A stretch of DNA of 64,000 nt from Billgrantia lactosivorans (GCF_003254665.1 NZ_QHGY01000001.1:744001-808000), one strand, 5' to 3'. Positions 1-8,847 are shown, counted from the first letter of the stretch. The notes: a model not told the origin generated them from the letters alone. Made by a program: numbers and translations.

Positions 1-1338
1 CTGGCGCTGCGCAACCTGGTGATGCTGGTGGGCGCCACGGGGCTGATGCTGGTCACCCAGCCCTGGCTCTCGGCGCTGGTGCTGGTCGGCATTCCGGCCA
101 CGGTGCTGCCGATCCTGTGGTTCGGCCGCCGCGTCCGGCGGCTCTCGCGTCATAGCCAGGACCGGGTCGCCGAGCTGGGCCGCTATGCCAGCGAGGCCCT
201 GGGCGGCATCCGCACGGTACAGGCGTTCAACCACGAGGCGATCGATCGGCGCGACTACGGCGAGCGCGTCGAGCAGGCCTTCGCCACCGCCGTGGTACGC
301 ACGCGCCAGCGCGCCTGGCTCACCGCTGCCGCCATGCTGGCGATATTCGCCGCCGTGGGCGTGATGCTGTGGCAGGGCGGCCAGGCGGTGCTGGCCGGCG
401 AGATGAGCGCGGGGGAACTCTCGGCCTTCGTCTTCTATGCGGTACTCGCGGCAGGCGCCGTGGCCACCCTGGCCGAGGTCGCCGGCGACGTGCAGCGTGC
501 CGCCGGTGCCGCCGAACGCCTGCTCGAGCTGCTCGACGCCGCCCCCGGCATCCAGGCGCCGGCCGAGCCGACGCCCCTGCCCATGCCCCTGCGCGGCGAG
601 ATCCGCCTGGAGAAGGTGAGTTTCGCCTATCCCGGGCGCGCGCTACCGGCGCTGGATTCCCTCGACCTGTGGATACGCCCCGGCGAGCGGGTCGCCCTGG
701 TCGGGCCTTCCGGCGCCGGCAAGAGCACCCTGCTCGGGCTGTTGCTGCGCTTTCACGACCCCGACCGGGGGCAGGTGACGCTGGACGGCATCGACCTGCG
801 CGAGCTCGATCCGAAAGCACTGCGCGCCTGCATGGGCCTGGTGGCCCAGGAACCGCTGCTGTTCACCGGCTCGGTGGCCGACAACCTGCGCTACGGCAAG
901 CCGGATGCCTCGCCCGAGGAGCTGCGGGCCGCGGCCCGCGACGCCAACGCCCTGGGCTTCGTCGAGGCCCTGCCCCGCGGCTTCGACAGCCAGCTAGGTC
1001 CCGGTGGCGTTCAGCTCTCCGGCGGCCAGCGACAGCGCCTGGCCATCGCCCGGGCACTGCTCAAGGATCCCCGCGTGCTGCTGCTAGACGAGGCCACCAG
1101 CGCGCTCGACGCCGAAAGCGAGCGCCTGGTGCAGCAGGCGCTGGACCGGCTGATGTCCGGGCGCACCAGCCTGGTGATCGCCCATCGCCTGGCCACGGTG
1201 ACCGCCGCCGATCGCCTGCTGGTGTTCGACGAGGGCCGGTTGGTGGCTGCCGGCCGCCACAGCGAACTGCTCGAACAGAGCCCGCTCTATCGTCACCTGG
1301 CACAGCTGCAGTTCGGCCGGCACAACCAGCAGGCATGA
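1..1338 (+). CDS. ABC exporter, fused permease and ATPase (MsbA-related), 5' end missing
   Basis: The reading frame is open from the first base, so the gene starts upstream; 445 codons remain. The first ~165 residues are the last transmembrane segments of a type IV (exporter) permease domain. The nucleotide-binding domain follows: Walker A GPSGAGKST near codons 235-243, signature LSGGQ at 339-343, Walker B LLLDEAT near 360-366, and the H-loop IAHR near 393-396. It is a half-transporter that would act as a dimer in the inner membrane. The substrate cannot be read from the sequence; the family exports lipids, drugs or peptides. It ends in GRHNQQA with no partner gene downstream. Confidence 0.9.
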   Translation: MALRNLVMLVGATGLMLVTQPWLSALVLVGIPATVLPILWFGRRVRRLSRHSQDRVAELGRYASEALGGIRTVQAFNHEAIDRRDYGERVEQAFATAVVRTRQRAWLTAAAMLAIFAAVGVMLWQGGQAVLAGEMSAGELSAFVFYAVLAAGAVATLAEVAGDVQRAAGAAERLLELLDAAPGIQAPAEPTPLPMPLRGEIRLEKVSFAYPGRALPALDSLDLWIRPGERVALVGPSGAGKSTLLGLLLRFHDPDRGQVTLDGIDLRELDPKALRACMGLVAQEPLLFTGSVADNLRYGKPDASPEELRAAARDANALGFVEALPRGFDSQLGPGGVQLSGGQRQRLAIARALLKDPRVLLLDEATSALDAESERLVQQALDRLMSGRTSLVIAHRLATVTAADRLLVFDEGRLVAAGRHSELLEQSPLYRHLAQLQFGRHNQQA

Positions 1339-1379
1339 TCGCGCTCGGGTCGAGAACGCCATCGCCGCGTGCCGCTCCG

Positions 1380-2351
1380 CTAGATCGTGTTGCGCAGGCC
1401 CAGTTCGTACGGGTGCGGGTCGAGGTAGGTCTGGCGGCGTATGTAGTCCGAGCCGTGGCGCTTGACGTAGTGGTTGAGCAGCCGCACCGGTACCGCCAGG
1501 TGCACGTGCCCCAGCCGGTACTCCTCCACCGCCTGCAGCAGGTCCTGCTTGACCTCGCTTTCCAGCTCACGCTTGAGGTAGCCCAGCACATGCATCAGGG
1601 CATTGGTGTGCGTCTTGCGCGTGGCCGGGCGCGACAGCGCCGCCATGAACCGCTGCAGGTAGCGGTACTTTACTTTCGCCAGCGGCTGGGCATGGGCTTC
1701 GCTGCCGAGGTAGCGGCCCAGCTCGCGATAGGCCTCGACGTGGTGCGCCATCAGCAGGTACTTCTGGCGGCTGTGAAACTGGATCAGCGCATGGAACTCC
1801 GCCGCCTCCTCGACGTGGCGCTTCCAGTCGTCGAAGGCGAACACGCGGGTGATGAAGTTCTCGCGCAGCACGGCGTCGTTCATGCGCGCCTCTTCCTCCA
1901 GCGGCAGCTCGGGGAAGCATTCGCGCAGCACGCGCACGAAGAGGCCGGAGTCGGCGTGGCTGGGCATGCCGTTGTCATGGTAGACCTTGACCCGTTCGAG
2001 GCCGCAGCTCGGCGAGCCCTTCATCAGGATGAAGCCGCGCAGGTCCCGGTGGCGGGCGACGAACGTCTCGCCGACCTCGCGCAGCCGGTCGGTGACATCC
2101 AGGCTCGGGTCGACCGTGCCCACCACCCGCGGCGGCTCGCCGGGAGCGCCGACCAGACGGATCGGCTCCCGCGGCACCCCCAGGCCGGCCTCGAGCTCGG
2201 GGCAGAAGGGTTCGAAGGCGAAGCACTCCTGCAGCACCTCAAGGCAGTAGCGGGAGCGCTTGTGTCCCCCGTTGTAGCGCACCTGTTCGCCCATCAGGCA
2301 GGCACTGATACCCACTGGAATGGCAGGTTTCGACGATAGGGTTTCCGCCAA
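1380..2351 (-). CDS. DUF523-DUF1722 (YbgA-like) protein
   Basis: Two domains are visible. The N-terminal DUF523 half carries the cysteine motifs ISACLMGEQVRYNG and MKGSPSCG. The C-terminal DUF1722 half includes HSRQKYLLMAHH and KVKYRYLQRFM. I place the start at a TTG (2351-2349) with GGAAGGG about 10 bases upstream, giving 323 aa beginning just before IPVGISACL, the usual family start. An ATG at 2438 in the same frame would add 29 unconserved residues and overlap the upstream chemoreceptor gene. The biochemical role of the family is unsettled; homologues often lie beside photolyase genes, but none is here. It follows the chemoreceptor gene on the same strand. Confidence 0.8.
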   Translation of the reverse strand: MAETLSSKPAIPVGISACLMGEQVRYNGGHKRSRYCLEVLQECFAFEPFCPELEAGLGVPREPIRLVGAPGEPPRVVGTVDPSLDVTDRLREVGETFVARHRDLRGFILMKGSPSCGLERVKVYHDNGMPSHADSGLFVRVLRECFPELPLEEEARMNDAVLRENFITRVFAFDDWKRHVEEAAEFHALIQFHSRQKYLLMAHHVEAYRELGRYLGSEAHAQPLAKVKYRYLQRFMAALSRPATRKTHTNALMHVLGYLKRELESEVKQDLLQAVEEYRLGHVHLAVPVRLLNHYVKRHGSDYIRRQTYLDPHPYELGLRNTI

Positions 2352-2422
2352 GGTAAGGCTCCCTTCCGGCTCACCGATCCATCGTCGCCCCTCTGCCGCT
2401 CCCGGGCAAGGGTTCAGCGGGG

Positions 2423-4225
2423 CTAGAAGGCCTCCCATTCCGTTTCGGCGGCTTTCGCCTCTTGCCGTGGAAGCGCCCGGGCATTGGACGCGCTGGCTGC
2501 CGATGGTCCCGACTGTCCCTGGCCGAGGCTGGCGGGCTGTGGCAGCGCTGCTTCGCCGCCAAGCACGAAGGTGTTGATCAGGCGCGTCAGCTTTTCCGCC
2601 TGGCCACGCATGGCGGCGGCCGTATCGCTGTTGTGGCCGACCATCGCCGCATTCTGCTGGGTCATGGCATCCATCTGGCTGACCGCCGCATTGACCTCGT
2701 GGATACCGATGCTCTGCTCGCGCGAGCCGGCGCTGATCTCGGCGATGACGTCGTTGACCTTGGCGATGCTGGCGAAGATCTCCTGCATGGTGGTGCCGGC
2801 CTGTTGCACGATATCGGTGCCCTGCCGGGTGCGCGCCACCGATTCCTCGATCAACCCACTGATCTCGCGGGCGGCGTCGGCCGACCGCTGCGCCAGGGAG
2901 CGCACCTCCTGGGCGACCACGGCAAAGCCTCGACCGTGCTCGCCGGCCCGTGCCGCCTCCACGGAAGCATTCAGTGCCAGGATGTTGGTCTGGAAAGCGA
3001 TGCCGTCGATCAACGAGACGATCTCGCCGATCTGGGTCGAGGAGGCGCTGATTTCCTCCATTGTCGCTTCGACCCGCTGCATCGATGCCTTGCCCTGACG
3101 CGCCACTTCCCCACTGCCGCGTACCAGCTGGTCTGCCTGCTGGGTATGTTCGGCATTGTTCTGCACGGTGGAGGTGATCTGCTCCATGGCCGAGGAGGTC
3201 TGTTGCAGGCTGGCCGCCGCCTGGTCGGTGCGCGCGGCCAGCTCATCGCTGCTCTGGGCGATGCTCAAGGCGGCGGCATAGACGTCGTTGGCGCTCTCCC
3301 TCACTTCGCGCAACGTCGCCTGGATGCGCGCCAGAAAGCCGTTGAACTGCCGCGCCAGTTCGCCGATCTCGTCACGGCTGGTCACGCTCAGGCGCTGCGT
3401 CAGGTCGCCGCGGCCCTCGGCGACACCCTGGGCGATCTCGTTCATGTCGCTGGCGGTACGGCGAATCCGGTGAACCGTGCGGCGTGTGATCCAGATGGCA
3501 AACAGGGTGATGCTCAGGTTGATGGCCGAGGCCATGAACCACAGCCGCAGCAGGGTATCGATCAGGTCTTGCCTGGCCGTGCGCTCGATAACGGCCATGG
3601 CCTCTTCCACTCCCGTGGCATACACGCCGGCACCGATCACCCAGTTCCACTCGGGAACGGCCACGACATAGGAGTACTTGGGCTCCACTTCGCCGCTCGC
3701 CGGGTTGGGCCACTCGTACTGGTAGGCTCCTCCACCGCGACGCGCGATGTCGATCATGTCGCGGATCAACGGCTTGCCGTTGGGATCCTGGGCACCCAGC
3801 ATGTTACGCCCCTCCTGCTCGGGAACCGCCGGCTGGACCAGCATGGTGCCCTCGTCGTCGAAGACGAACACATAGTTGTCCTCCTCGAAGCGCAGGTCGC
3901 GCAGCAGACCGATGGCGGCCTGTCGGGCCGCCTCGCCATCGCCGCCACTCTCAGCCACGCTGTCGACCAGGCTCCTGGCCATGTCGACGACGTTCTCGAC
4001 CCCATGGCGCCGGGATTCGAGCAGCTGCTCGCGCTGCTGCTCCAGTTGACTGCGATTGGAGTCGATTCGCTCGCGGCCTTCGAGGATCAACAGGCAGGAA
4101 GAGGAGATGATCAGCGGCACCAGCACCAGAAGCAGGATCTTGTTCTGAAGGTTGGGTGCCAGCAGCCGCTTGAGGCTGGCGAGCCTGCCTCCGTTTATTG
4201 CGTTCGTTTTCATGGCTCGGGTCAT
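2423..4225 (-). CDS. Methyl-accepting chemotaxis protein with periplasmic Cache domain
   Basis: A 600-aa chemoreceptor. Transmembrane segment 1 is at about residues 30-48. A periplasmic sCache_2-like sensor follows, with [17 protein letters not shown] and [10 protein letters not shown]. Transmembrane segment 2 is near 225-245, then a HAMP domain and a long cytoplasmic signalling coiled coil whose conserved tip includes [20 protein letters not shown]. The last five residues, EWEAF, fit the xWxxF tether that recruits CheR/CheB in some receptors. The ligand is not evident, though Cache receptors often bind small organic acids. Neither ATG (4225 or 4213) has a clear ribosome-binding site, so the start is uncertain by four codons. 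Confidence 0.93.
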   Translation of the reverse strand: MTRAMKTNAINGGRLASLKRLLAPNLQNKILLLVLVPLIISSSCLLILEGRERIDSNRSQLEQQREQLLESRRHGVENVVDMARSLVDSVAESGGDGEAARQAAIGLLRDLRFEEDNYVFVFDDEGTMLVQPAVPEQEGRNMLGAQDPNGKPLIRDMIDIARRGGGAYQYEWPNPASGEVEPKYSYVVAVPEWNWVIGAGVYATGVEEAMAVIERTARQDLIDTLLRLWFMASAINLSITLFAIWITRRTVHRIRRTASDMNEIAQGVAEGRGDLTQRLSVTSRDEIGELARQFNGFLARIQATLREVRESANDVYAAALSIAQSSDELAARTDQAAASLQQTSSAMEQITSTVQNNAEHTQQADQLVRGSGEVARQGKASMQRVEATMEEISASSTQIGEIVSLIDGIAFQTNILALNASVEAARAGEHGRGFAVVAQEVRSLAQRSADAAREISGLIEESVARTRQGTDIVQQAGTTMQEIFASIAKVNDVIAEISAGSREQSIGIHEVNAAVSQMDAMTQQNAAMVGHNSDTAAAMRGQAEKLTRLINTFVLGGEAALPQPASLGQGQSGPSAASASNARALPRQEAKAAETEWEAF

Positions 4226-4364
4226 CTTTTTTTGCGACGAGTCGTCGGAGTTGCACTGATTCCATTTACGGACGTGGCGCCATGAAGCCTCAGGCGACCC
4301 GGCAGCGCCAGAGGCTTTACGACCATTGGCTGTGCACAGCTTCAGTCTTGTTGACCTGTATCAA

Positions 4365-5363
4365 CTAATGCACCCACATCGCGCGCCAGTCCCAGCCATC
4401 CTTGTGCACATAGGCCAGCCAGGTGCGCTGCTCCTCCAAGGCCTCGAGGCGCTGGCAAAGCGCTTCCGGCGAGACGTCGAGTGCCGCCGTGGCGGGCAGC
4501 CAGGCGGCAGCGATCTCAGGCGTGCGGCGGCCTGGCCGAACGAAGTCGTGGCACAGCACCGACAGGAAATTGTCCAGCGCGTAGAGCGTCGCCTGCAGCT
4601 TGACGCGCACCGAAGGGGACAGGGACGTACTGCCATGGCAGACGATGGCGAGCGCCTGGTAGAGCCGGCACAGAGCGACCGGCAGGGCGCGCTCGATGTC
4701 GCCCTGGTGGTAGTAATGCAGCATCGGATAGGCAAGATGCTGCTGGCCCACGCTGATGATGGTCGGCTGCAATTCGTCGACCTGACCGGCCAGGACGCTG
4801 AAGTCGCCCTCCCCGACCAGGTTCTCCACGATGCTTGCCGGGGTCTCGCCGAGCGCATGAATCGATAGTGCCAACTGGCGCTTCTGGACCACGGCGGACA
4901 TCACCGAGAGGATATAAGTCACGGCAAGCGTCAGCAGGAAGAAGCCATTGGCGGCCGCCACCACAGCGAGCAATTGCCACTCGGCGGAACCGGGAACGAA
5001 GTCGCCGTAGCCCAGCGTGGTGATGGTATAGCCGACGAAGTAGAGCCGCTCCATGGGGTTGGCGAACGTGCCGGAATCGGGGTGAAACACGGCCGCTTCC
5101 TGGCTGCAGAAGACCAGCCACCAGCCCAGCCAGATCAACCCTACCCAGGTCACCATCAAGGCGACCGTCACCCAGGGCCCAACGGCTTCCAGCCAGCCAT
5201 GCCGCGAGAAACGCCTGTGCAACCTCAGGACGGACAGCCACACGAAGCGCCCCAGAAGACGGGCCAATGGCCCCGCGCGAGCTGCCGACAGCGTCGTCTG
5301 GACGGCGTCGTAGACCACCAGGCCGATCAGAACCAGACCGCTCAGTGCAATAAAGTATGCCAT
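4365..5363 (-). CDS. Potassium-channel-like membrane protein (ion channel superfamily)
   Basis: 332 aa. Membrane segments are likely at residues 1-20, 60-87 and 129-157. Between the last two is a pore loop with the K+ selectivity-filter motif TTLGYGD (115-121). The remaining ~175 residues are cytoplasmic and do not look like an RCK/TrkA_N nucleotide-binding domain, since no GxGxxG is seen. It probably conducts K+ across the inner membrane; K+ handling is central to osmoadaptation in halophiles, so the context fits. The gene is monocistronic as far as can be seen: 139 bp separate it from the chemoreceptor gene, and it diverges from the KGG gene. Confidence 0.85.
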   Translation of the reverse strand: MAYFIALSGLVLIGLVVYDAVQTTLSAARAGPLARLLGRFVWLSVLRLHRRFSRHGWLEAVGPWVTVALMVTWVGLIWLGWWLVFCSQEAAVFHPDSGTFANPMERLYFVGYTITTLGYGDFVPGSAEWQLLAVVAAANGFFLLTLAVTYILSVMSAVVQKRQLALSIHALGETPASIVENLVGEGDFSVLAGQVDELQPTIISVGQQHLAYPMLHYYHQGDIERALPVALCRLYQALAIVCHGSTSLSPSVRVKLQATLYALDNFLSVLCHDFVRPGRRTPEIAAAWLPATAALDVSPEALCQRLEALEEQRTWLAYVHKDGWDWRAMWVH

Positions 5364-5680
5364 CGATGCTGTCCTTGCCTTGCGAGTGACTTCCTCCCGT
5401 TACCCTAGCCTATCCCGTGGCCTGACTGGCGAAATCTCAACCAACAGTGGATGAAAACACGCCGGGGCGCAGCTAGCGCCGTTGTGGGCAAACTTTCGTT
5501 AGGTACGCCAACTTTTCTTTTCATTAGGAAACCCGACATTGGTTGATATGCCGGTTGGCCGTACCTACGTTGAACCGTGATGGCAGACGCCAGCAGTGCC
5601 GGAAAACCGGTAAATGGAAGTACGATTGGAAGTACGATCTCGCTTGTGATTCGACAGGCAAACCAGGAAGGAGATCTAAC
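5364..5680. promoter_or_regulatory. Divergent intergenic region between K+-channel-like and KGG genes
   Basis: A 317-bp region with no gene of its own; the KGG reading frame extends upstream to 5543 but lacks family-like sequence there. It must hold the promoters for both divergent genes. The clearest structure is a 12-bp tandem duplication just upstream of the KGG ribosome-binding site. I did not find a convincing sigma70 promoter. Confidence 0.5.
5615..5638 (+). repeat. Exact tandem duplication of a 12-bp unit upstream of the KGG gene
   Basis: TGGAAGTACGAT occurs twice with no gap (5615-5626 and 5627-5638), 43 bp before the KGG start codon. It could be paired regulator sites or a slippage duplication. 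Confidence 0.7.
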
Positions 5681-6172
5681 ATGGCACAGCGCAACCAGAA
5701 TCCGGGCAATTTTGCCAACGATCCGCAGAAAGCTTCCCAGGCCGGCGAGAAAGGCGGCCAGCACAGCGGTGGCAACTTCGCCAACGATCCGCAGCGGGCT
5801 TCCGAGGCCGGCCACAAGGGCGGCCAGCAGAGCGGCGGCAACTTCGCCAACGACCCGCAGCGGGCCGCCGAGGCCGGTCACAAGGGTGGCCAGCAGAGCG
5901 GCGGCAACTTCGCCAACGACCCGCAGCGGGCCGCCGAGGCCGGCCAGAAAGGCGGTCACGAAAGCGGTGGCAATTTCGCCAACGATCCGCAGCGGGCCGC
6001 CGAGGCCGGCCAGAAAGGCGGCCAGCACAGCGGCGGCAATTTTGCCAACGACCCGCAGAAGGCCGCCGAGGCCGGCCAGAAAGGCGGCCAGCACAGCGGT
6101 GGCAACTTTGCCAACGACCCGCAGAAGGCCTCCGAAGCCGGCCGCAAGGGTGGCAAGAACCAGGGGCATTGA
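5681..6172 (+). CDS. KGG-repeat general stress protein
   Basis: 163 aa, very hydrophilic and built almost wholly from seven 22-residue repeats of the form GNFANDPxxAxxAGxKGGxx. This is the KGG motif of the stress-induced GsiB/Con-10-like family. These proteins are thought to be disordered desiccation or osmotic protectants; the exact role is inferred. The start is the ATG at 5681, preceded by AAGGAG at 5668-5673. The longer in-frame extension upstream has no family character. The gene ends in a strong hairpin terminator at 6255-6284. Most family members carry fewer repeats, so this copy looks expanded. Confidence 0.9.
   Translation: MAQRNQNPGNFANDPQKASQAGEKGGQHSGGNFANDPQRASEAGHKGGQQSGGNFANDPQRAAEAGHKGGQQSGGNFANDPQRAAEAGQKGGHESGGNFANDPQRAAEAGQKGGQHSGGNFANDPQKAAEAGQKGGQHSGGNFANDPQKASEAGRKGGKNQGH
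5705..6166 (+). repeat. Seven tandem 66-bp coding repeats in the KGG gene
   Basis: Seven consecutive 66-bp units with no indels, each encoding 22 residues starting GNFANDPQ. Internal units differ mostly by silent or Q/H, R/K, S/A changes. The length may vary between strains by slippage or recombination. Confidence 0.9.
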
Positions 6173-6254
6173 TCAGGCCCCTTTCGTTCTCGCGTTCAGG
6201 GACGAACGAGCGAGGCGAGGAGGCCTCGGGAACGGAACAGGCCATTGAAAGGAA

Positions 6255-6284
6255 AGCTGTCAGGGTTCTCCCTGGCAGCTTTTT
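6255..6284. terminator. Bidirectional terminator between the KGG and aldo/keto reductase genes
   Basis: 11-bp stem AGCTGTCAGGG / CCCTGGCAGCT (one G-U pair) with loop TTCT. T residues follow on the plus strand (6280-6284), and an A-rich stretch (GAAAGGAAA) precedes it, giving a U-rich tract on the minus strand. It lies between convergent stops at 6172 and 6285 and can serve both genes. Confidence 0.8.
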
Positions 6285-7229
6285 CTACAGGCCTTCGAGG
6301 TGGGCTACCATGCGCTCGCGCATGGCGTCATCGGGCAATCGTCCCAAGGCAGCCCCCATATTGTCGACCATGTGGCGCGGCCTGCTGGTGGCCGGCGTGG
6401 CCACCGTCACGGCGGGGTGAGACAGCACGAACTTGAGGAAGAACTGGCCCCAGGAGTGGGCATCGAAGTCCGCAGCCCAATCCGGTAGTTCATGCCCCCG
6501 GACGCGATTCCACAGGCGCGTGCGCCCGAAGGGAGCGTAGACCAGCACACCGATGCCGCGATCCTGCGCCATGGGCAGGATGCGCTGCTCCATGTCGCGA
6601 TTGTCGATGGCGTAGTCGATGCCGATGAAGTCCAGCGGCTCTTCGGCCACGATGCGCTCGAGTTGATCGTACTGGCGTTCGAAAGTGGTGGTCACTCCGA
6701 TGTAGCGCACCCTTTGCGCTTCGCGCAGCTCCTTGAGCAGGCCCAGTTGTACCGGTACATCACCCAGGTTGTGCACTTGAATCAGATCCAGGGGACGCTT
6801 GCCGATGCGCTCGAAGGAGGTCGCGATCTGTGCGCGCGCCGCCGCTGGGTCGGCACTGCCGCCGCCACGCCCCGCGACGTTCACCTTGGTGGCCCAGAAG
6901 AGCTCCTCGGTGATGCCGAGCTCTGCCGCAAGCCGCCCGGCCACCTCTTCGGAAGCGCCATAGGCCGGTGCGGTATCGAACACCGTGCCGCCATGCTCGC
7001 GCATGGCGAGAAATACCTCTCGCAACGCCTCCACGTCTTCACTTCTCGCCACCTCGGCGAAGGTGGCGGAGCTGCCCAACCCTACCGCGGGGAGTCGTTC
7101 ACCCGAAGCGGGAATCGCCCGGATAATGGGCTCGAGTTGACGGTCCTCGGCCCACAACAGCCTGGGCGAAACGCTCAAGGCCGCTCCTGCGGCCAGGCTC
7201 AGCTTGAGATAGTCGCGACGCGAGATCAT
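6285..7229 (-). CDS. Tat-exported aldo/keto reductase
   Basis: 314 aa. The N-terminus MISRRDYLKL, followed by a hydrophobic stretch and likely cleavage after LLWA (residue 27), is a twin-arginine signal. The mature protein should therefore be exported folded, probably with bound cofactor. The aldo/keto reductase barrel shows the catalytic tetrad: Asp and Tyr in DTAPAYG, Lys in ATKVNV and His in QVHNLG. Its natural substrate is unknown. The start at 7229 has AAAGGAG 6 bases upstream; a longer frame to 7433 would run into the neighbouring gene and lose the signal. It starts 10 bases after the upstream permease gene ends, so the two are probably cotranscribed. Confidence 0.88.
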   Translation of the reverse strand: MISRRDYLKLSLAAGAALSVSPRLLWAEDRQLEPIIRAIPASGERLPAVGLGSSATFAEVARSEDVEALREVFLAMREHGGTVFDTAPAYGASEEVAGRLAAELGITEELFWATKVNVAGRGGGSADPAAARAQIATSFERIGKRPLDLIQVHNLGDVPVQLGLLKELREAQRVRYIGVTTTFERQYDQLERIVAEEPLDFIGIDYAIDNRDMEQRILPMAQDRGIGVLVYAPFGRTRLWNRVRGHELPDWAADFDAHSWGQFFLKFVLSHPAVTVATPATSRPRHMVDNMGAALGRLPDDAMRERMVAHLEGL

Positions 7230-7239
7230 GTTGGCTCCT

Positions 7240-8565
7240 TTACGTGTACTGCGGCTTTCGGTCTTCCGCTGCTGCCTCGCTGGCCTCGGCAATGCGTTGC
7301 TGGGTACGGCCCAGCCACAGGGCCAGCCCAGCCCATACCAATGCCAGCGGCACGGCAACACTGGCCACCGCGGCCAGACCGGATCCCAGCCGCGCCAGCA
7401 GCCCCTCGACCTGGGCGCCGACCACATCGCCACCGCGATAGACGAAGGTGTCGATGAAGGCCTTGGCCTTGTACTTGTCTTCGCGACTGACGACCGTGTA
7501 GAGGGTCTCGCGCGCCGGTCGCATCAGTGCCCGCTGCACGGCACGGAAGGCTGCCTCGAAGGCGATTAGCGCAGCCAGCGAACCGACGATGGCGAGTCCC
7601 ACGAAACCCAGCGCCGCGGTCAACGGCAGCAGCATCAGGGTGATCGCCACACCAAGCCGCCGCATCAAGTGGCCCGCCACCACCGCCTGCAGCACCAGCG
7701 TGGCCACTTGGGTAATCAGGTCGATCCGGGCAAACAGGGTGGTGCGTAGGTCCAGGTCGTCGTCCACCGCCGCCACCATCTGCAGCCGGGTGAAATAGAG
7801 AAAGGTCGCCATGACCGCCAGGATGATCACGTAGGCGGCAATGCCGAACAGGTAGCGCGAACGAAACACCGCGCGGAAGCCCTCCCAGGCGCTACCGCCA
7901 ATGCGTGCTGTTTCGTCGACGGCAGGCGCTTCCCTGTCGATTCTCTCCTCCTCGCCGGGTGAGGGCTGTAGCAGCGCCACCCCCCAGGCACAGGCCAACG
8001 CCAGCGCCAGAAAGCCAGTGGAGACCAGCAGCAGGCCCGGAGTGCCCAGGGGAGCGGCCAGCCTCGTCGCCAGCCACGGACCGAAGATCGCCCCGCAGGT
8101 TCCGCCCACGGCAATCAGGCCAAAGAATCGCTTGCTCTGGGCCAGCGAAAAGCGGTCGGCCATCAGCGCCCAGAACACCATCGTCACGAACAGGTTGAAC
8201 ACGCTGAACCAGACATAGAACACCTGCCCCGTGGTCACACCGATCACAGCGGGGGTCCGGGTCATCACGAAGTAGAAGACCAGCAGGCTGGCCGCAAAGA
8301 AGAGATAGGTGGCCGAGATGAACTGCAGCCTGGGCAGCCGGCTCACCAGCAGGCCGAACATCGGGTTGACCAGCAACGTAGCCAGTGCCGTGCCCATGAA
8401 CAGCCAGCGCACGGCGCCGATGCCGCCCTGCAACCCCAGGGCCTCGCGTGCCGGGCGCAGCACCATCAGTGCCGTCAGCACGCAGAAGAAGAAGATGATG
8501 GCAAGCAGCACCGGCAGGAACTCGTCGCGACGGACATTGAACAGGCGCTGGAAGATGGCAGGCAT
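7240..8565 (-). CDS. Npt1/Npt2-type nucleotide-transporter-like MFS permease
   Basis: 441 aa with about 12 hydrophobic segments. It contains LTALMVLRPAREALGLQGG near the start and MRPARETLYTVVSREDKYKAKAFIDTFVYRGGD near the C-terminal third. These are hallmarks of the TLC ATP/ADP-translocase-like branch of the MFS as it occurs in free-living bacteria, where the substrate is mostly unknown. The inner membrane location is clear and nucleotide transport is only a family label. It is the first gene of a probable two-gene operon with the Tat-exported reductase downstream. An 18-bp perfect palindrome at 8625-8642 lies just upstream of the start. Confidence 0.78.
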   Translation of the reverse strand: MPAIFQRLFNVRRDEFLPVLLAIIFFFCVLTALMVLRPAREALGLQGGIGAVRWLFMGTALATLLVNPMFGLLVSRLPRLQFISATYLFFAASLLVFYFVMTRTPAVIGVTTGQVFYVWFSVFNLFVTMVFWALMADRFSLAQSKRFFGLIAVGGTCGAIFGPWLATRLAAPLGTPGLLLVSTGFLALALACAWGVALLQPSPGEEERIDREAPAVDETARIGGSAWEGFRAVFRSRYLFGIAAYVIILAVMATFLYFTRLQMVAAVDDDLDLRTTLFARIDLITQVATLVLQAVVAGHLMRRLGVAITLMLLPLTAALGFVGLAIVGSLAALIAFEAAFRAVQRALMRPARETLYTVVSREDKYKAKAFIDTFVYRGGDVVGAQVEGLLARLGSGLAAVASVAVPLALVWAGLALWLGRTQQRIAEASEAAAEDRKPQYT

Positions 8566-8624
8566 GGCGATGTCACGATGGAGGCATGTCTAGACCATAG
8601 CAGCTCTGGCTGCGTTGACCCCGC

Positions 8625-8642
8625 ACACGACCAAGGTCGTGT
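8625..8642. promoter_or_regulatory. Palindrome upstream of the permease-reductase operon
   Basis: Perfect inverted repeat ACACGACC-AA-GGTCGTGT, 60 bp upstream of the permease start codon and downstream of the terminator at 8681-8704. Its position and symmetry suggest an operator for a dimeric repressor; the regulator is unknown. Confidence 0.4.
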
Positions 8643-8680
8643 TGTGACCAGGGCCCCAAGCGCTCACCCTGACCCGACAT

Positions 8681-8704
8681 AAAAAAGACCCCCCGAAGGG
8701 GGTC
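8681..8704 (-). terminator. Rho-independent terminator (minus strand)
   Basis: Stem GACCCCC / GGGGGTC (8687-8693 with 8698-8704) around a CGAA loop, preceded on the plus strand by AAAAAA. The minus-strand transcript thus has a GC hairpin followed by UUUUUU. It begins at the stop codon of the 40-codon frame 8703-8825 and implies a short transcript from the minus strand. Confidence 0.85.
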
Positions 8705-8825
8705 AGGTGGAGCACGCCAGCTCACATCGGTAAATCGCCAGGCGTTCGTTCAGCCGGTGGCGACGTTGCCGAGGAAGATGCAACCCACCTTCCTTCAGCG
8801 TTGATCGGTACTCGATACCCACCAT
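8703..8825 (-). CDS. Possible small protein, 40 aa (or a small RNA)
   Basis: An open frame starting ATG-GTG-GGT at 8825 encodes a basic 40-residue peptide (MVGIEYRSTLKEGGLHLPRQ, then an Arg-rich half ending CELACST). The stop codon overlaps the base of the terminator at 8681-8704, as in compact real genes. A TATACT box lies 17 bases upstream and a weak GGA sits at -8. Third-position GC (about 64%) is lower than in neighbouring genes, which argues against strong coding selection. I recognise no family. The promoter-short frame-terminator layout would equally suit a small regulatory RNA of about 150 nt. Confidence 0.35.
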   Translation of the reverse strand: MVGIEYRSTLKEGGLHLPRQRRHRLNERLAIYRCELACST

Positions 8826-8841
8826 GGGTTTCCAGTCGCCC

Positions 8842-8847
8842 AGTATA
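8842..8847 (-). promoter_or_regulatory. Possible -10 box for the short minus-strand transcript
   Basis: TATACT on the minus strand, 17 bases before the ATG at 8825. No good -35 lies at 16-18 bp, so this is weak. The rest of the gap to 9051 shows no gene or clear signal. Confidence 0.3.
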
